A program made the position numbers and the translations under genes. The notes below the pieces were generated by a model. That model saw nothing but the letters and a program-made list of their open reading frames with translations, searched no databases and had not been told where the DNA came from. 5,239 nt of DNA from CAXGTL01 sp964012725. Lineage in GTDB: Archaea; Nanobdellota; Nanobdellia; Woesearchaeales; CAXGTL01. This document shows, in pieces, positions 1-4,352 of this stretch (position 1 is its first letter; the number at the start of each line of letters is the position of its first letter). The stretch is from assembly GCA_964012725.1 (NCBI GenBank), contig CAXGTL010000034.1, forward strand, positions 1-5,239, read 5' to 3'.

Positions 1-1
1 T

Positions 2-1078
2 GTTGAAAACCTAAAAAGAGGTTTTCCTAAAGAATATGTAAGTAAAGTACAAAAACAAAATAATTGTAATGAACTGCATATCAAATATGATGCAGACTCT
101 GGTTGTCTGTTTATTGTTGCTCTTAATACAATCTACCACAATAGAGGTAATGGTGGAACTAGAATGAAGAATTACTCTTCTGATGAAGAAGGTATTGAGG
201 ATGCTTTGAGATTAGCAAATGCTATGACCAAAAAATGTGTTATAATTGGCGATGAAGATAATGGAGGATATAGTGGAGGAAAAGCTGTAATTATTGGAAA
301 TCCTGAAACACAAAAAACTCCTGAAATGCTTAGAAGCTATGGTAGATTTGTTCAATCTCTTAACGGTAGATTTCAAACTGGTTGTGACATTAATATCTCT
401 CCTAGTGATTTAGAGTATATGGCAAAAGAAACTCAATATGTTGACGGGTTACCATCTATTGGCATAGGCGATGGTGGAGAAGCTACTGCATATGGAGTAG
501 TTGTTGCTATGAAAACACTTTGTGAACAGAGATATGGAAATCAGAGTTTGAAAGACAGAGTTATTGCTGTTCAAGGTATTGGGAGTGTTGGCTCAGATTT
601 AGTCAGAAGATTGATTGAAGAAGGAGCAGAAGTTATTGTAACAGACGTTAATTCTGATAGACTGAAATCGTTTGTTGATCAATATGAAGTAAAAAGTGTA
701 AGTCCTGAAGAGATATATTCTGTTAGTTGCGATATCTTTTCACCAAATGCTTGTGGAGATACTTTAACAGCTGAGAATATTGAAAAATTAAATTGTGATT
801 TAGTTATTGGTGCTGCTAATAATCCTCTATCAGCAGGTTTGGAATCTGTAAAACAAATGCAAGAAAGAGGGATTGTTTTTGCGCCAGATTACATAGTTAA
901 TATTGGGGCACAGGTTTTAGCTATTTGTGAAGTAGAAGGAAAAAGTTTTGATTATGCCAATAGTAAAATCCAAGAGATTATACAGAAAAGACTTCAGCAA
1001 CTAAGTTTAGGGAATGAATCAATGTATGAAGTTGCAGAAAGAATAGTAAATAAAGAAATATTAAGAAATTTCAGATAA
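2..1078 (+). CDS. Leu/Glu/Phe/Val-type amino-acid dehydrogenase, 5' partial
   Basis: The frame is open from base 2 and has no start codon in view, so the N-terminus lies outside the window; the first in-frame ATG (164) is internal. The 358 visible residues align from memory along nearly all of bacterial leucine dehydrogenase (about 364 aa). These enzymes oxidatively deaminate an amino acid to a 2-oxo acid with NAD. Visible landmarks, numbering Val at base 2 as residue 1, are NGGTRM at 50-55, MTKK with the carboxylate-binding Lys78, SGGK with the catalytic Lys94, TGCD with the catalytic Asp129, a Rossmann GIGSVG at 192-197, and VTD with Asp215, which favours NAD over NADP. APDYIVN follows near the C-terminus. 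Oddities are a roughly 4-residue longer loop between Lys78 and Lys94, and polar or small residues where leucine dehydrogenase has its hydrophobic side-chain pocket. The fold and reaction class are secure; the substrate is not. Confidence 0.9.
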   Translation, partial: VENLKRGFPKEYVSKVQKQNNCNELHIKYDADSGCLFIVALNTIYHNRGNGGTRMKNYSSDEEGIEDALRLANAMTKKCVIIGDEDNGGYSGGKAVIIGNPETQKTPEMLRSYGRFVQSLNGRFQTGCDINISPSDLEYMAKETQYVDGLPSIGIGDGGEATAYGVVVAMKTLCEQRYGNQSLKDRVIAVQGIGSVGSDLVRRLIEEGAEVIVTDVNSDRLKSFVDQYEVKSVSPEEIYSVSCDIFSPNACGDTLTAENIEKLNCDLVIGAANNPLSAGLESVKQMQERGIVFAPDYIVNIGAQVLAICEVEGKSFDYANSKIQEIIQKRLQQLSLGNESMYEVAERIVNKEILRNFR

Positions 1079-1155
1079 CATATTTGATTAAACAACTTAT
1101 AGATAGTTTAGATCCTGAAAATGAATTGTTTAATAAGCTTTATTTAAAAGAATAA

Positions 1156-1166
1156 TTTTTTATTTT
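1156..1166 (+). terminator. T-rich stretch after the dehydrogenase gene
   Basis: TTTTTTATTTT begins 77 nt after the dehydrogenase stop. Archaeal RNA polymerase can stop at short U-runs without a hairpin, so this is a plausible terminator. It overlaps the last codons of the convergent RqcH-like gene, so transcripts from the two strands may overlap at their 3' ends. No equally good T-run is seen for the minus strand. Confidence 0.4.
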
Positions 1167-2191
1167 AATTCAATCACAACTTCTTTATTCTTGACATCAA
1201 CTTCCTTAATAACCTTATGATTCTTAAGTTTCTTTTTTATTTCTTGCCAAGTATGCTTTTTTTCTATTTGTTTTAGTTCTTTTATGATATTATCTACTAA
1301 TTGATAGTTTTGGTAAATTAATTCTGCTTTTTTATCATTGTCAATTATACCTTTTTTATAGTTTTTAATTGCTTTTTCTTGTATATCCCTCATCTTCCTT
1401 ACTTTAGTTATTTCTTGTTCATATGATTGTTCTGTATCTGTTTTTGTTTCTGATAGTTCTTGTTGATATTGGATATTGAGATAATCATTTAAAGTTTTGA
1501 ACTCTGGTGGTATAATCAATTTTAATTCTTTTATTGATGAATATAATTTGTCTATCTTTTTTACTTGTATTGGTTTAAGATCTTTATTAATTCTTGAGAT
1601 TTCACATAATTTTTCTGCATATTTACCTCCTAGGGCAAGTTCAATAGCTAAAGCTTTTACTAAAGATTCTTTCTCTGTTGTTTCTAACATTTTTTTTAAA
1701 TCTTCTTTAGTTATTTCTAATATATTATATTTAAGTTTTGGATGTTTATATTCTTGTTTTGGTAATATTGATCTTGTTGAGAACTTTTGTTTGAATATGC
1801 AGTTGATAATTATGTTTTTATTGTCTGTTAATATTATATTTCCTTTTGAAAAGAATTCTAAGATTAGGTAGGATGTTGTTTGTTTTTCTAATTCTATTTT
1901 TATAATTCTTTCAAAGTCAATTTGTTTAATTGATCTGATTCTAGCATTATTAATTAATTTTCTTAAACTTGTGCAGAATGAATTTGCTTGTTTAAATGCT
2001 GGTTTGAATTCTGTTAAATGAAGTGTGGTTCCTGTTTCTATTCTAAGGAAAGTTTTACCTTGGTTTGGTGTATGTAATTGTAAATACATTTCATTATTGT
2101 TATCCATGAAGACTTTGTCTATCTTAGAGTTGATTAGAACTTGTAGTTCTTTTGTTATTTCTTTTATTCCAAATGATGATATTTGTTTCAT
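1160..2191 (-). CDS. RqcH/NEMF (NFACT)-like protein lacking the NFACT-R domain
   Basis: RqcH/NEMF/Tae2 proteins bind the obstructed large ribosomal subunit and recruit tRNA for C-terminal tailing of stalled nascent chains. This 343-aa protein has an NFACT-N domain at about 1-165, including the typical SFCTSLRKLINNARI (71-85) and QIDFERII (90-97). A helix-hairpin-helix region follows at about 175-215 (LVKALAIELALGGKYAEKLC). A charged coiled-coil hairpin spans about 235-320 and ends with the HTWQEIKKKL signature. It stops after the strand VIKEVDVKNKEVVIEL, exactly where family members continue into NFACT-R; typical full lengths are about 570 aa in bacteria and longer in archaea. The conserved Asp-Arg pair of NFACT-N (Asp97-Arg98 in B. 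subtilis RqcH, from memory) appears as Glu94-Arg95. Its ATG overlaps the kinase stop (ATGA), so translation is probably coupled. Only 81 bp separate it from the convergent dehydrogenase, so no hidden NFACT-R remnant fits here. Confidence 0.85.
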   Translation of the reverse strand: MKQISSFGIKEITKELQVLINSKIDKVFMDNNNEMYLQLHTPNQGKTFLRIETGTTLHLTEFKPAFKQANSFCTSLRKLINNARIRSIKQIDFERIIKIELEKQTTSYLILEFFSKGNIILTDNKNIIINCIFKQKFSTRSILPKQEYKHPKLKYNILEITKEDLKKMLETTEKESLVKALAIELALGGKYAEKLCEISRINKDLKPIQVKKIDKLYSSIKELKLIIPPEFKTLNDYLNIQYQQELSETKTDTEQSYEQEITKVRKMRDIQEKAIKNYKKGIIDNDKKAELIYQNYQLVDNIIKELKQIEKKHTWQEIKKKLKNHKVIKEVDVKNKEVVIELK

Positions 2192-2652
2192 GTTTTCTTT
2201 CTTTTATTAGTATCAACAACCTTTATTTTATGTTTTCTTTCTTTTGCTTCTGTTAGGCAAACATCAAATATTTCACAGTCTAGGTTTTCTCTGATCTTTG
2301 CTTTATTATACTTTCTTTTTTGTAGTCTCTTTTTTAGTTTTTTTAATTCACACTTTGTCACAATGCACAAGTCTACATACTTCTTTGGTAAGAAGTGTGA
2401 CATGTGAGAGTCTATGATTATGCCTTTTATTTTATTGTTTTTGTATGTTTTTATTATTTCGATTAAGAATTTGTTTAGTTTTTTTGTATCAACTACATAT
2501 GTTCTTCTTTTTCTATCATATTTATCATAGAGTTTGCCTTGTTTAACTAGCTTTGCTACATTGATATATTCGTAATGTTTTTGTTTAGCTAACTTCTTAG
2601 CTAATCTTGTTTTGCCAGTTCCTGGTGAACCTGTTATGATTATTGTTTTCAT
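2188..2652 (-). CDS. AK6/Fap7-type adenylate kinase (ribosome maturation NTPase)
   Basis: This 154-aa P-loop NMP kinase resembles the archaeal/eukaryotic AK6 (Fap7) group, which has adenylate kinase/ATPase activity and helps mature the small ribosomal subunit with uS11. The Walker A motif GSPGTGKT is at 8-15. An NMP-binding region follows at about 41-60, with the VVD and KKL motifs. IDSHMSH at 80-86 matches the family D-x-H segment. The LID region lies at about 109-123 (RLQKRKYNKAKIREN) and leads into ENLDCEIF, which is diagnostic of AK6. It is a little shorter than human AK6 (172 aa). The start is supported by a TATA box 26-27 nt upstream. It is the first gene of an operon, and its stop overlaps the start of the RqcH-like gene by four bases, placing two ribosome-directed proteins on one transcript. 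The family call is firm; the cellular role is inferred from the family. Confidence 0.9.
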   Translation of the reverse strand: MKTIIITGSPGTGKTRLAKKLAKQKHYEYINVAKLVKQGKLYDKYDRKRRTYVVDTKKLNKFLIEIIKTYKNNKIKGIIIDSHMSHFLPKKYVDLCIVTKCELKKLKKRLQKRKYNKAKIRENLDCEIFDVCLTEAKERKHKIKVVDTNKRKKT

Positions 2653-2661
2653 ATGGTTAAT

Positions 2662-2683
2662 TATATAGAATTAGTTTAAAAAG
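2662..2683 (-). promoter_or_regulatory. TATA promoter of the AK6-RqcH operon
   Basis: On the minus strand CTTTTTAAAC (2683-2674) is followed after three bases by TTCTATATA (2670-2662). The box centre lies 26-27 nt before the kinase ATG, so the transcript is probably leaderless. The same two blocks with the same spacing precede trmJ at 4469-4490. Confidence 0.65.
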
Positions 2684-2706
2684 GTTTGTTCTCTGATTTA
2701 TTACTA

Positions 2707-2717
2707 ACTTATAAGTG
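2707..2717 (+). promoter_or_regulatory. Shared upstream element, copy 1
   Basis: ACTTATAAGTG lies between the two divergent promoters, about 16 bp before the TATA box of the 99-aa gene. The first ten bases are a perfect palindrome (ACTTATAAGT). A 10/11 match, ACTAATAAGTG, sits at 3901-3911, about 16 bp before the TATA box of the structured-leader unit. It may be a binding site for a regulator; this is inference from the repeat and its position. Confidence 0.35.
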
Positions 2718-2731
2718 GTAAAAATAGAAAG

Positions 2732-2740
2732 CTTTAAATA
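2732..2740 (+). promoter_or_regulatory. TATA promoter of the 99-aa gene
   Basis: CTTTAAATA, preceded by the purine-rich GAAAG expected of a BRE, is centred 27-28 nt before the ATG at 2764. This spacing predicts a transcript starting at or very close to the start codon. No Shine-Dalgarno sequence is seen. Confidence 0.65.
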
Positions 2741-2763
2741 CTGATTAAAATTCTCACAATATT

Positions 2764-3063
2764 ATGGCTTTAGCAATACAAGATGATATATTATATCAAA
2801 AAGTAAATGAACTTTATACAATATGTACTGAATACAGCAAACAAACTTTTGGCATTTCTAAATTTCTTTCTGATTTATGGAAAAATGATGTTCTTGATAC
2901 ATTCGCGCATGTTATAGTTTATCGATTTAATAATAATGATGATATAAAGTATACTCAATTAGATACTAAACAAAAACAAGCTGTTTCATCTTTAATTGTT
3001 ACTGGTTTTTTAGAACAAATTGCTGGTCAGAAAATAGTTCTTGGACACAAATGTTTCTGTTGA
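2764..3063 (+). CDS. Small protein of unknown function (99 aa)
   Basis: I do not recognise this protein. It appears soluble and mostly helical, with aromatic residues in the first 55 positions (ILYQKVNELYTICTEYSK, FLSDLWKNDVLDTFAHVIVYRF), then an asparagine- and aspartate-rich turn (FNNNDD), and ends in HKCFC. It has no signal peptide, membrane segment or Walker motif. The start is supported by a TATA box 27-28 nt upstream, and base composition is like that of the neighbours, so it is very likely a real gene. It is divergent from the AK6-RqcH operon and lies 61 bp before the coiled-coil/winged-helix gene, which has its own promoter. Its promoter shares an upstream element with the small-protein unit at 3961-4468, which suggests common control. 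The C-terminal Cys-Phe-Cys could bind metal or form a disulfide, but two cysteines alone do not show this. Confidence 0.75.
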   Translation: MALAIQDDILYQKVNELYTICTEYSKQTFGISKFLSDLWKNDVLDTFAHVIVYRFNNNDDIKYTQLDTKQKQAVSSLIVTGFLEQIAGQKIVLGHKCFC

Positions 3064-3078
3064 TTTTTACTCTTATTC
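3064..3078 (+). terminator. T-rich stretch after the 99-aa gene
   Basis: TTTTTACTCTTATTC directly follows the TGA stop. It fits an archaeal U-run terminator that separates this gene from the independently promoted gene at 3125. There is no hairpin. Confidence 0.35.
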
Positions 3079-3093
3079 TATACTCACAAAATC

Positions 3094-3101
3094 TTTATTA
3101 A
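3094..3101 (+). promoter_or_regulatory. TATA promoter of the coiled-coil/wHTH gene
   Basis: TTTATTAA, preceded by AAAATC, is centred 27-28 nt before the ATG at 3125, again predicting a leaderless transcript. The palindromic word GAACTAGTT starts immediately after it at 3102, where a bound repressor would block polymerase or the pre-initiation complex. Confidence 0.55.
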
Positions 3102-3110
3102 GAACTAGTT
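3102..3110 (+). promoter_or_regulatory. Candidate operator: GAACTAGTT motif, promoter copy
   Basis: GAACTAGTT abuts the TATA box of the winged-helix gene. The same nine bases recur inside the gene (3387-3395, within a 12-bp perfect palindrome) and across its stop codon (3660-3668, within a 10-bp perfect palindrome). The CTAG core and dyad symmetry suit a dimeric DNA-binding protein. Autoregulation by the gene product is inferred, not shown. Confidence 0.45.
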
Positions 3111-3124
3111 TCTTTTGATAATGT

Positions 3125-3661
3125 ATGGGGGAACTGAGTAGAACTGAGTTAAGCTTTGAAAAAGCGGTGAAAAAGGCTTTTATTAAGTCTAAGAAGGATA
3201 TATCTTCTAATTCTAATACTATTGTTAAATTAAGTGCTAATTTTGGTGTATTAAAGCAAGAAATTGAGCTTCTAAAGCAGAATCAGCTTAATTTAGGGGA
3301 ATTAGTTCGAAAGAATAATGAAAAAATGACTATTTTAGTTGATCAGATAGATAAACTTCTAAGTAGACACCCCTCTAGTTCCAATGGAACTAGTTCCAAA
3401 GGAAGTGAACGGGTGCCGATAGAGATGCAGTTAGTTAAGCAATTTCAAAAGAATAAGTCTAGAATAGTGAAGAATAAAGTGATTACACTGCTTGAAACTA
3501 AAGAATTTAGTGCTTACGAGCTCTATGTGCTTATTGTAGAACAACAAGGATTGTGTGGTAAAACCTCATTTTATAGGTATTTGAAAGATCTTGAGAAAAA
3601 CAATAGAGTAAAGATTAAACTTCAAGATTCACAAAGAATTTTGACCTTAAGCAAAACATGA
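3125..3661 (+). CDS. Coiled-coil plus winged-helix DNA-binding protein
   Basis: This 178-aa protein has three parts. Residues about 8-80 form a charged coiled coil (KAFIKSKKDI, then LKQEIELLKQNQ and LVDQIDKLL), likely for dimerisation. Residues 82-95 are a Ser/Gly linker (PSSSNGTSSKGS). Residues about 100-178 look like a winged helix-turn-helix: a helix at KNKVITLLE, a second around AYELYVLIVEQ, and a recognition helix GKTSFYRYLKDLEKNN at 145-160, followed by basic wing strands (RVKIKL, RILTL). Many DPANN genomes encode coiled-coil/HTH proteins opening with a similar AFxKxKxDI stretch; this is from memory. The start at 3125 is favoured by a TATA box 27-28 nt upstream; ATG 3121 is out of frame and hits a stop. 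A 15-bp tandem duplication encodes the linker and creates the internal palindrome. A regulator or chromosome-binding role is likely, but the target is unknown apart from possible self-control. Confidence 0.75.
   Translation: MGELSRTELSFEKAVKKAFIKSKKDISSNSNTIVKLSANFGVLKQEIELLKQNQLNLGELVRKNNEKMTILVDQIDKLLSRHPSSSNGTSSKGSERVPIEMQLVKQFQKNKSRIVKNKVITLLETKEFSAYELYVLIVEQQGLCGKTSFYRYLKDLEKNNRVKIKLQDSQRILTLSKT
3377..3406 (+). repeat. 15-bp tandem repeat with nested palindromes
   Basis: Two adjacent 15-bp units, AGTTCCAATGGAACT (3377-3391) and AGTTCCAAAGGAAGT (3392-3406), match at 13 of 15 positions. They encode SSNGT and SSKGS of the linker. The junction makes GGAACTAGTTCC (3386-3397), a perfect 12-bp palindrome, and CTAGTTCC-AAT-GGAACTAG (3375-3393) is an 8-bp inverted repeat with a 3-nt loop. 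Confidence 0.85.
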
Positions 3662-3669
3662 ACTAGTTC
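3660..3669 (+). repeat. GAACTAGTTC perfect palindrome at gene end
   Basis: This perfect 10-bp palindrome overlaps the stop codon of the winged-helix gene and lies 9 bp from the convergent zinc ribbon stop. It is the third copy of the GAACTAGTT word. A binding site is possible; coincidence cannot be excluded for one copy alone. Confidence 0.6.
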
Positions 3670-3677
3670 TATATAGT

Positions 3678-3848
3678 TTAGTACAGTTCTTCTAAAACGT
3701 GCTTTTTCTCAGTTACAGAGCCTTCTGTACCGCAATATGGACATCTATCAAATGGCTTTGTTCTTTCTTTTTTCCAAGGTAAAAATTCATATTTACATTT
3801 AGTACATCTGAATTTTGTTCTTTTTGTAGAAGGTTTATCTTTTTTCAT
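3678..3848 (-). CDS. Small zinc ribbon protein (56 aa)
   Basis: A complete minus-strand ORF encodes 56 residues. Two CxxC knuckles, RCTKC (Cys15, Cys18) and CPYCG (Cys36, Cys39), are separated by 17 residues, the layout of a rubredoxin-like zinc ribbon expected to hold one Zn2+. Before the first knuckle is a basic tail (KKDKPSTKRTKF), between them the aromatic and basic EFLPWKKERTKPFD, and after the second a charged tail ending ELY. Such single-ribbon proteins are common in archaea and usually bind nucleic acid or a protein partner; the specific role here is unknown. The start is supported by a minus-strand TATA box centred 27-28 nt upstream. It converges with the winged-helix gene, leaving only 16 bp between stops, and is divergent from the structured-leader unit. 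Confidence 0.85.
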   Translation of the reverse strand: MKKDKPSTKRTKFRCTKCKYEFLPWKKERTKPFDRCPYCGTEGSVTEKKHVLEELY

Positions 3849-3871
3849 ATTTTTATATATAAAATACTATA

Positions 3872-3879
3872 TATTTAAA
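3872..3879 (-). promoter_or_regulatory. TATA promoter of the zinc ribbon gene
   Basis: On the minus strand TTTAAATA, preceded by AAACC, is centred 27-28 nt before the ATG at 3848. This predicts a leaderless transcript, as for most genes in the window. Confidence 0.6.
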
Positions 3880-3900
3880 GGTTTCCCTTTAGGATTAACC

Positions 3901-3911
3901 ACTAATAAGTG
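3901..3911 (+). promoter_or_regulatory. Shared upstream element, copy 2
   Basis: ACTAATAAGTG matches the element at 2707-2717 in 10 of 11 bases and lies about 16 bp before the TATA box at 3928. With one gap, about 27 of 34 aligned positions from this element through the TATA box agree between the two promoters, including GAAAG before the box. It may mark co-regulation of the two small-protein units. Confidence 0.35.
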
Positions 3912-3927
3912 ACAAACAAAGGAAAGA

Positions 3928-3935
3928 TTTATATA
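3928..3935 (+). promoter_or_regulatory. TATA promoter of the structured leader/small RNA
   Basis: TTTATATA, preceded by GGAAAGA, is a near-ideal archaeal TATA box with a BRE-like purine tract. With the 27-nt spacing seen at the other genes, transcription should start near 3959, two bases before the foldable element and about 110 nt before the first good start codon. This is the only promoter here that is not placed for a leaderless mRNA. Confidence 0.65.
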
Positions 3936-3960
3936 GTAGTTCTCATATTAGTATTCAATA

Positions 3961-4043
3961 GAGAACCTAAGGGTTATCATGCTTATTAATCCCCCCAAAG
4001 CTTTAATAACTGCATAATAATTCTTTAGACTCTTAGGTTACTC
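3961..4043 (+). ncRNA. Candidate structured 5' leader or small RNA
   Basis: These 83 nt fold into one long stem. The base is GAG+AACCTAAG (3961-3971) with CTTAGGTT+A+CTC (4032-4043): 11 pairs with one bulged A. Above it, TTAT (3974-3977) pairs with ATAA (4017-4020), ATGC (3979-3982) with GCAT (4012-4015), and TTATTAA (3983-3989) with TTAATAA (4003-4009). The 13-nt apical loop contains CCCCCC. A second 3' arm, TTCTTTAG (4021-4028), can pair with CTAAGGG (3967-3973) using G-U pairs, in competition with the basal stem, so two conformations are possible. A promoter 27 nt upstream places its 5' end almost exactly at the transcript start. No strong T-run follows, so read-through into the gene at 4068 is likely. 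It matches no RNA family I know. Confidence 0.5.
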
Positions 4044-4067
4044 ACTTTACCATATGTGATAGACAAA

Positions 4068-4352
4068 ATGAAACTGAAAAAAGAAATAATAAATGGAAAT
4101 CCTGTGATAACAACAGAACTAGGAAATGAATGCGATGATGGTCCTAACTTTGATAAGCACGATCATAATTTAAATGAAGTTTCTAAAATTGTTATTGAAT
4201 GCTCACAAGGAGATCTAAAAAATGGTAGTGATTTACAAAAAAGGGTTATAGAAATGGCTCTCACTAAAAATGTTAAAGACAATGGTAAAGGAGAAACAGT
4301 TTATACTAAATACGATAAAAAATTAGAAGAAACATCACAATATCCAAAATGA
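4068..4352 (+). CDS. Small hydrophilic protein of unknown function (94 aa)
   Basis: I do not recognise this protein. It is charged and hydrophilic, with no signal peptide or membrane segment. An early stretch has a dense cluster of acidic residues and histidines (ECDDGPNFDKHDHNLNE), followed by a strand-helix section (EVSKIVIECSQGD, then LQKRVIEMALTKN) and a lysine-rich tail. The frame is also open from GTG 4056, which would give 98 aa. I prefer ATG 4068 because GTGAT at 4056-4060 matches part of the archaeal Shine-Dalgarno sequence (GGAGGTGATC) at a 7-nt spacing, and this gene has a long leader rather than a TATA box 27 nt upstream. Its stop overlaps the next start by ATGA, indicating a two-gene unit. 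The Asp/His cluster could bind metal, but this is speculation. Confidence 0.6.
   Translation: MKLKKEIINGNPVITTELGNECDDGPNFDKHDHNLNEVSKIVIECSQGDLKNGSDLQKRVIEMALTKNVKDNGKGETVYTKYDKKLEETSQYPK

Noticed and set aside
1079..1159. Hidden NFACT-R domain after a frameshift in the RqcH-like gene
   Set aside because: Only 81 bp separate it from the convergent dehydrogenase stop, far too little for NFACT-R, and the dehydrogenase frame is intact beyond it.
1497..1871. 124-aa plus-strand ORF rich in Phe, Ser, Leu and Ile
   Set aside because: It lies wholly antisense to the well-supported RqcH-like gene; its composition reflects the reverse complement of a Lys/Glu-rich coding region.
2025..2407. Two plus-strand ORFs (2025-2210 and 2183-2407) with hydrophobic, membrane-like stretches
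   Set aside because: They are antisense shadows of the RqcH-like and AK6 genes; runs of T on this strand mimic transmembrane segments.
2701..2721. 21-bp operator palindrome TTAC...GTAA around ACTTATAAGT
   Set aside because: The outer arms are off register by one base, so only the inner 10 bp is a true palindrome; it is reported as part of the shared upstream element instead.
3121..3141. ATG at 3121 as the start of the coiled-coil/winged-helix gene
   Set aside because: That frame reaches TAG after six codons; ATG 3125 has the correct frame and TATA spacing.
2764..3661. Toxin-antitoxin pair formed by the 99-aa protein and the winged-helix protein
   Set aside because: The genes are separated by 61 bp, with a T-run and a separate promoter for the second, and neither resembles a known toxin or antitoxin.
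3961..4043. tRNA, or archaeal C/D or H/ACA guide RNA
   Set aside because: There is no T-loop GGTTCRA consensus or CCA-proximal acceptor arrangement, no C box plus CTGA D box pair on either strand, and no H/ACA layout.
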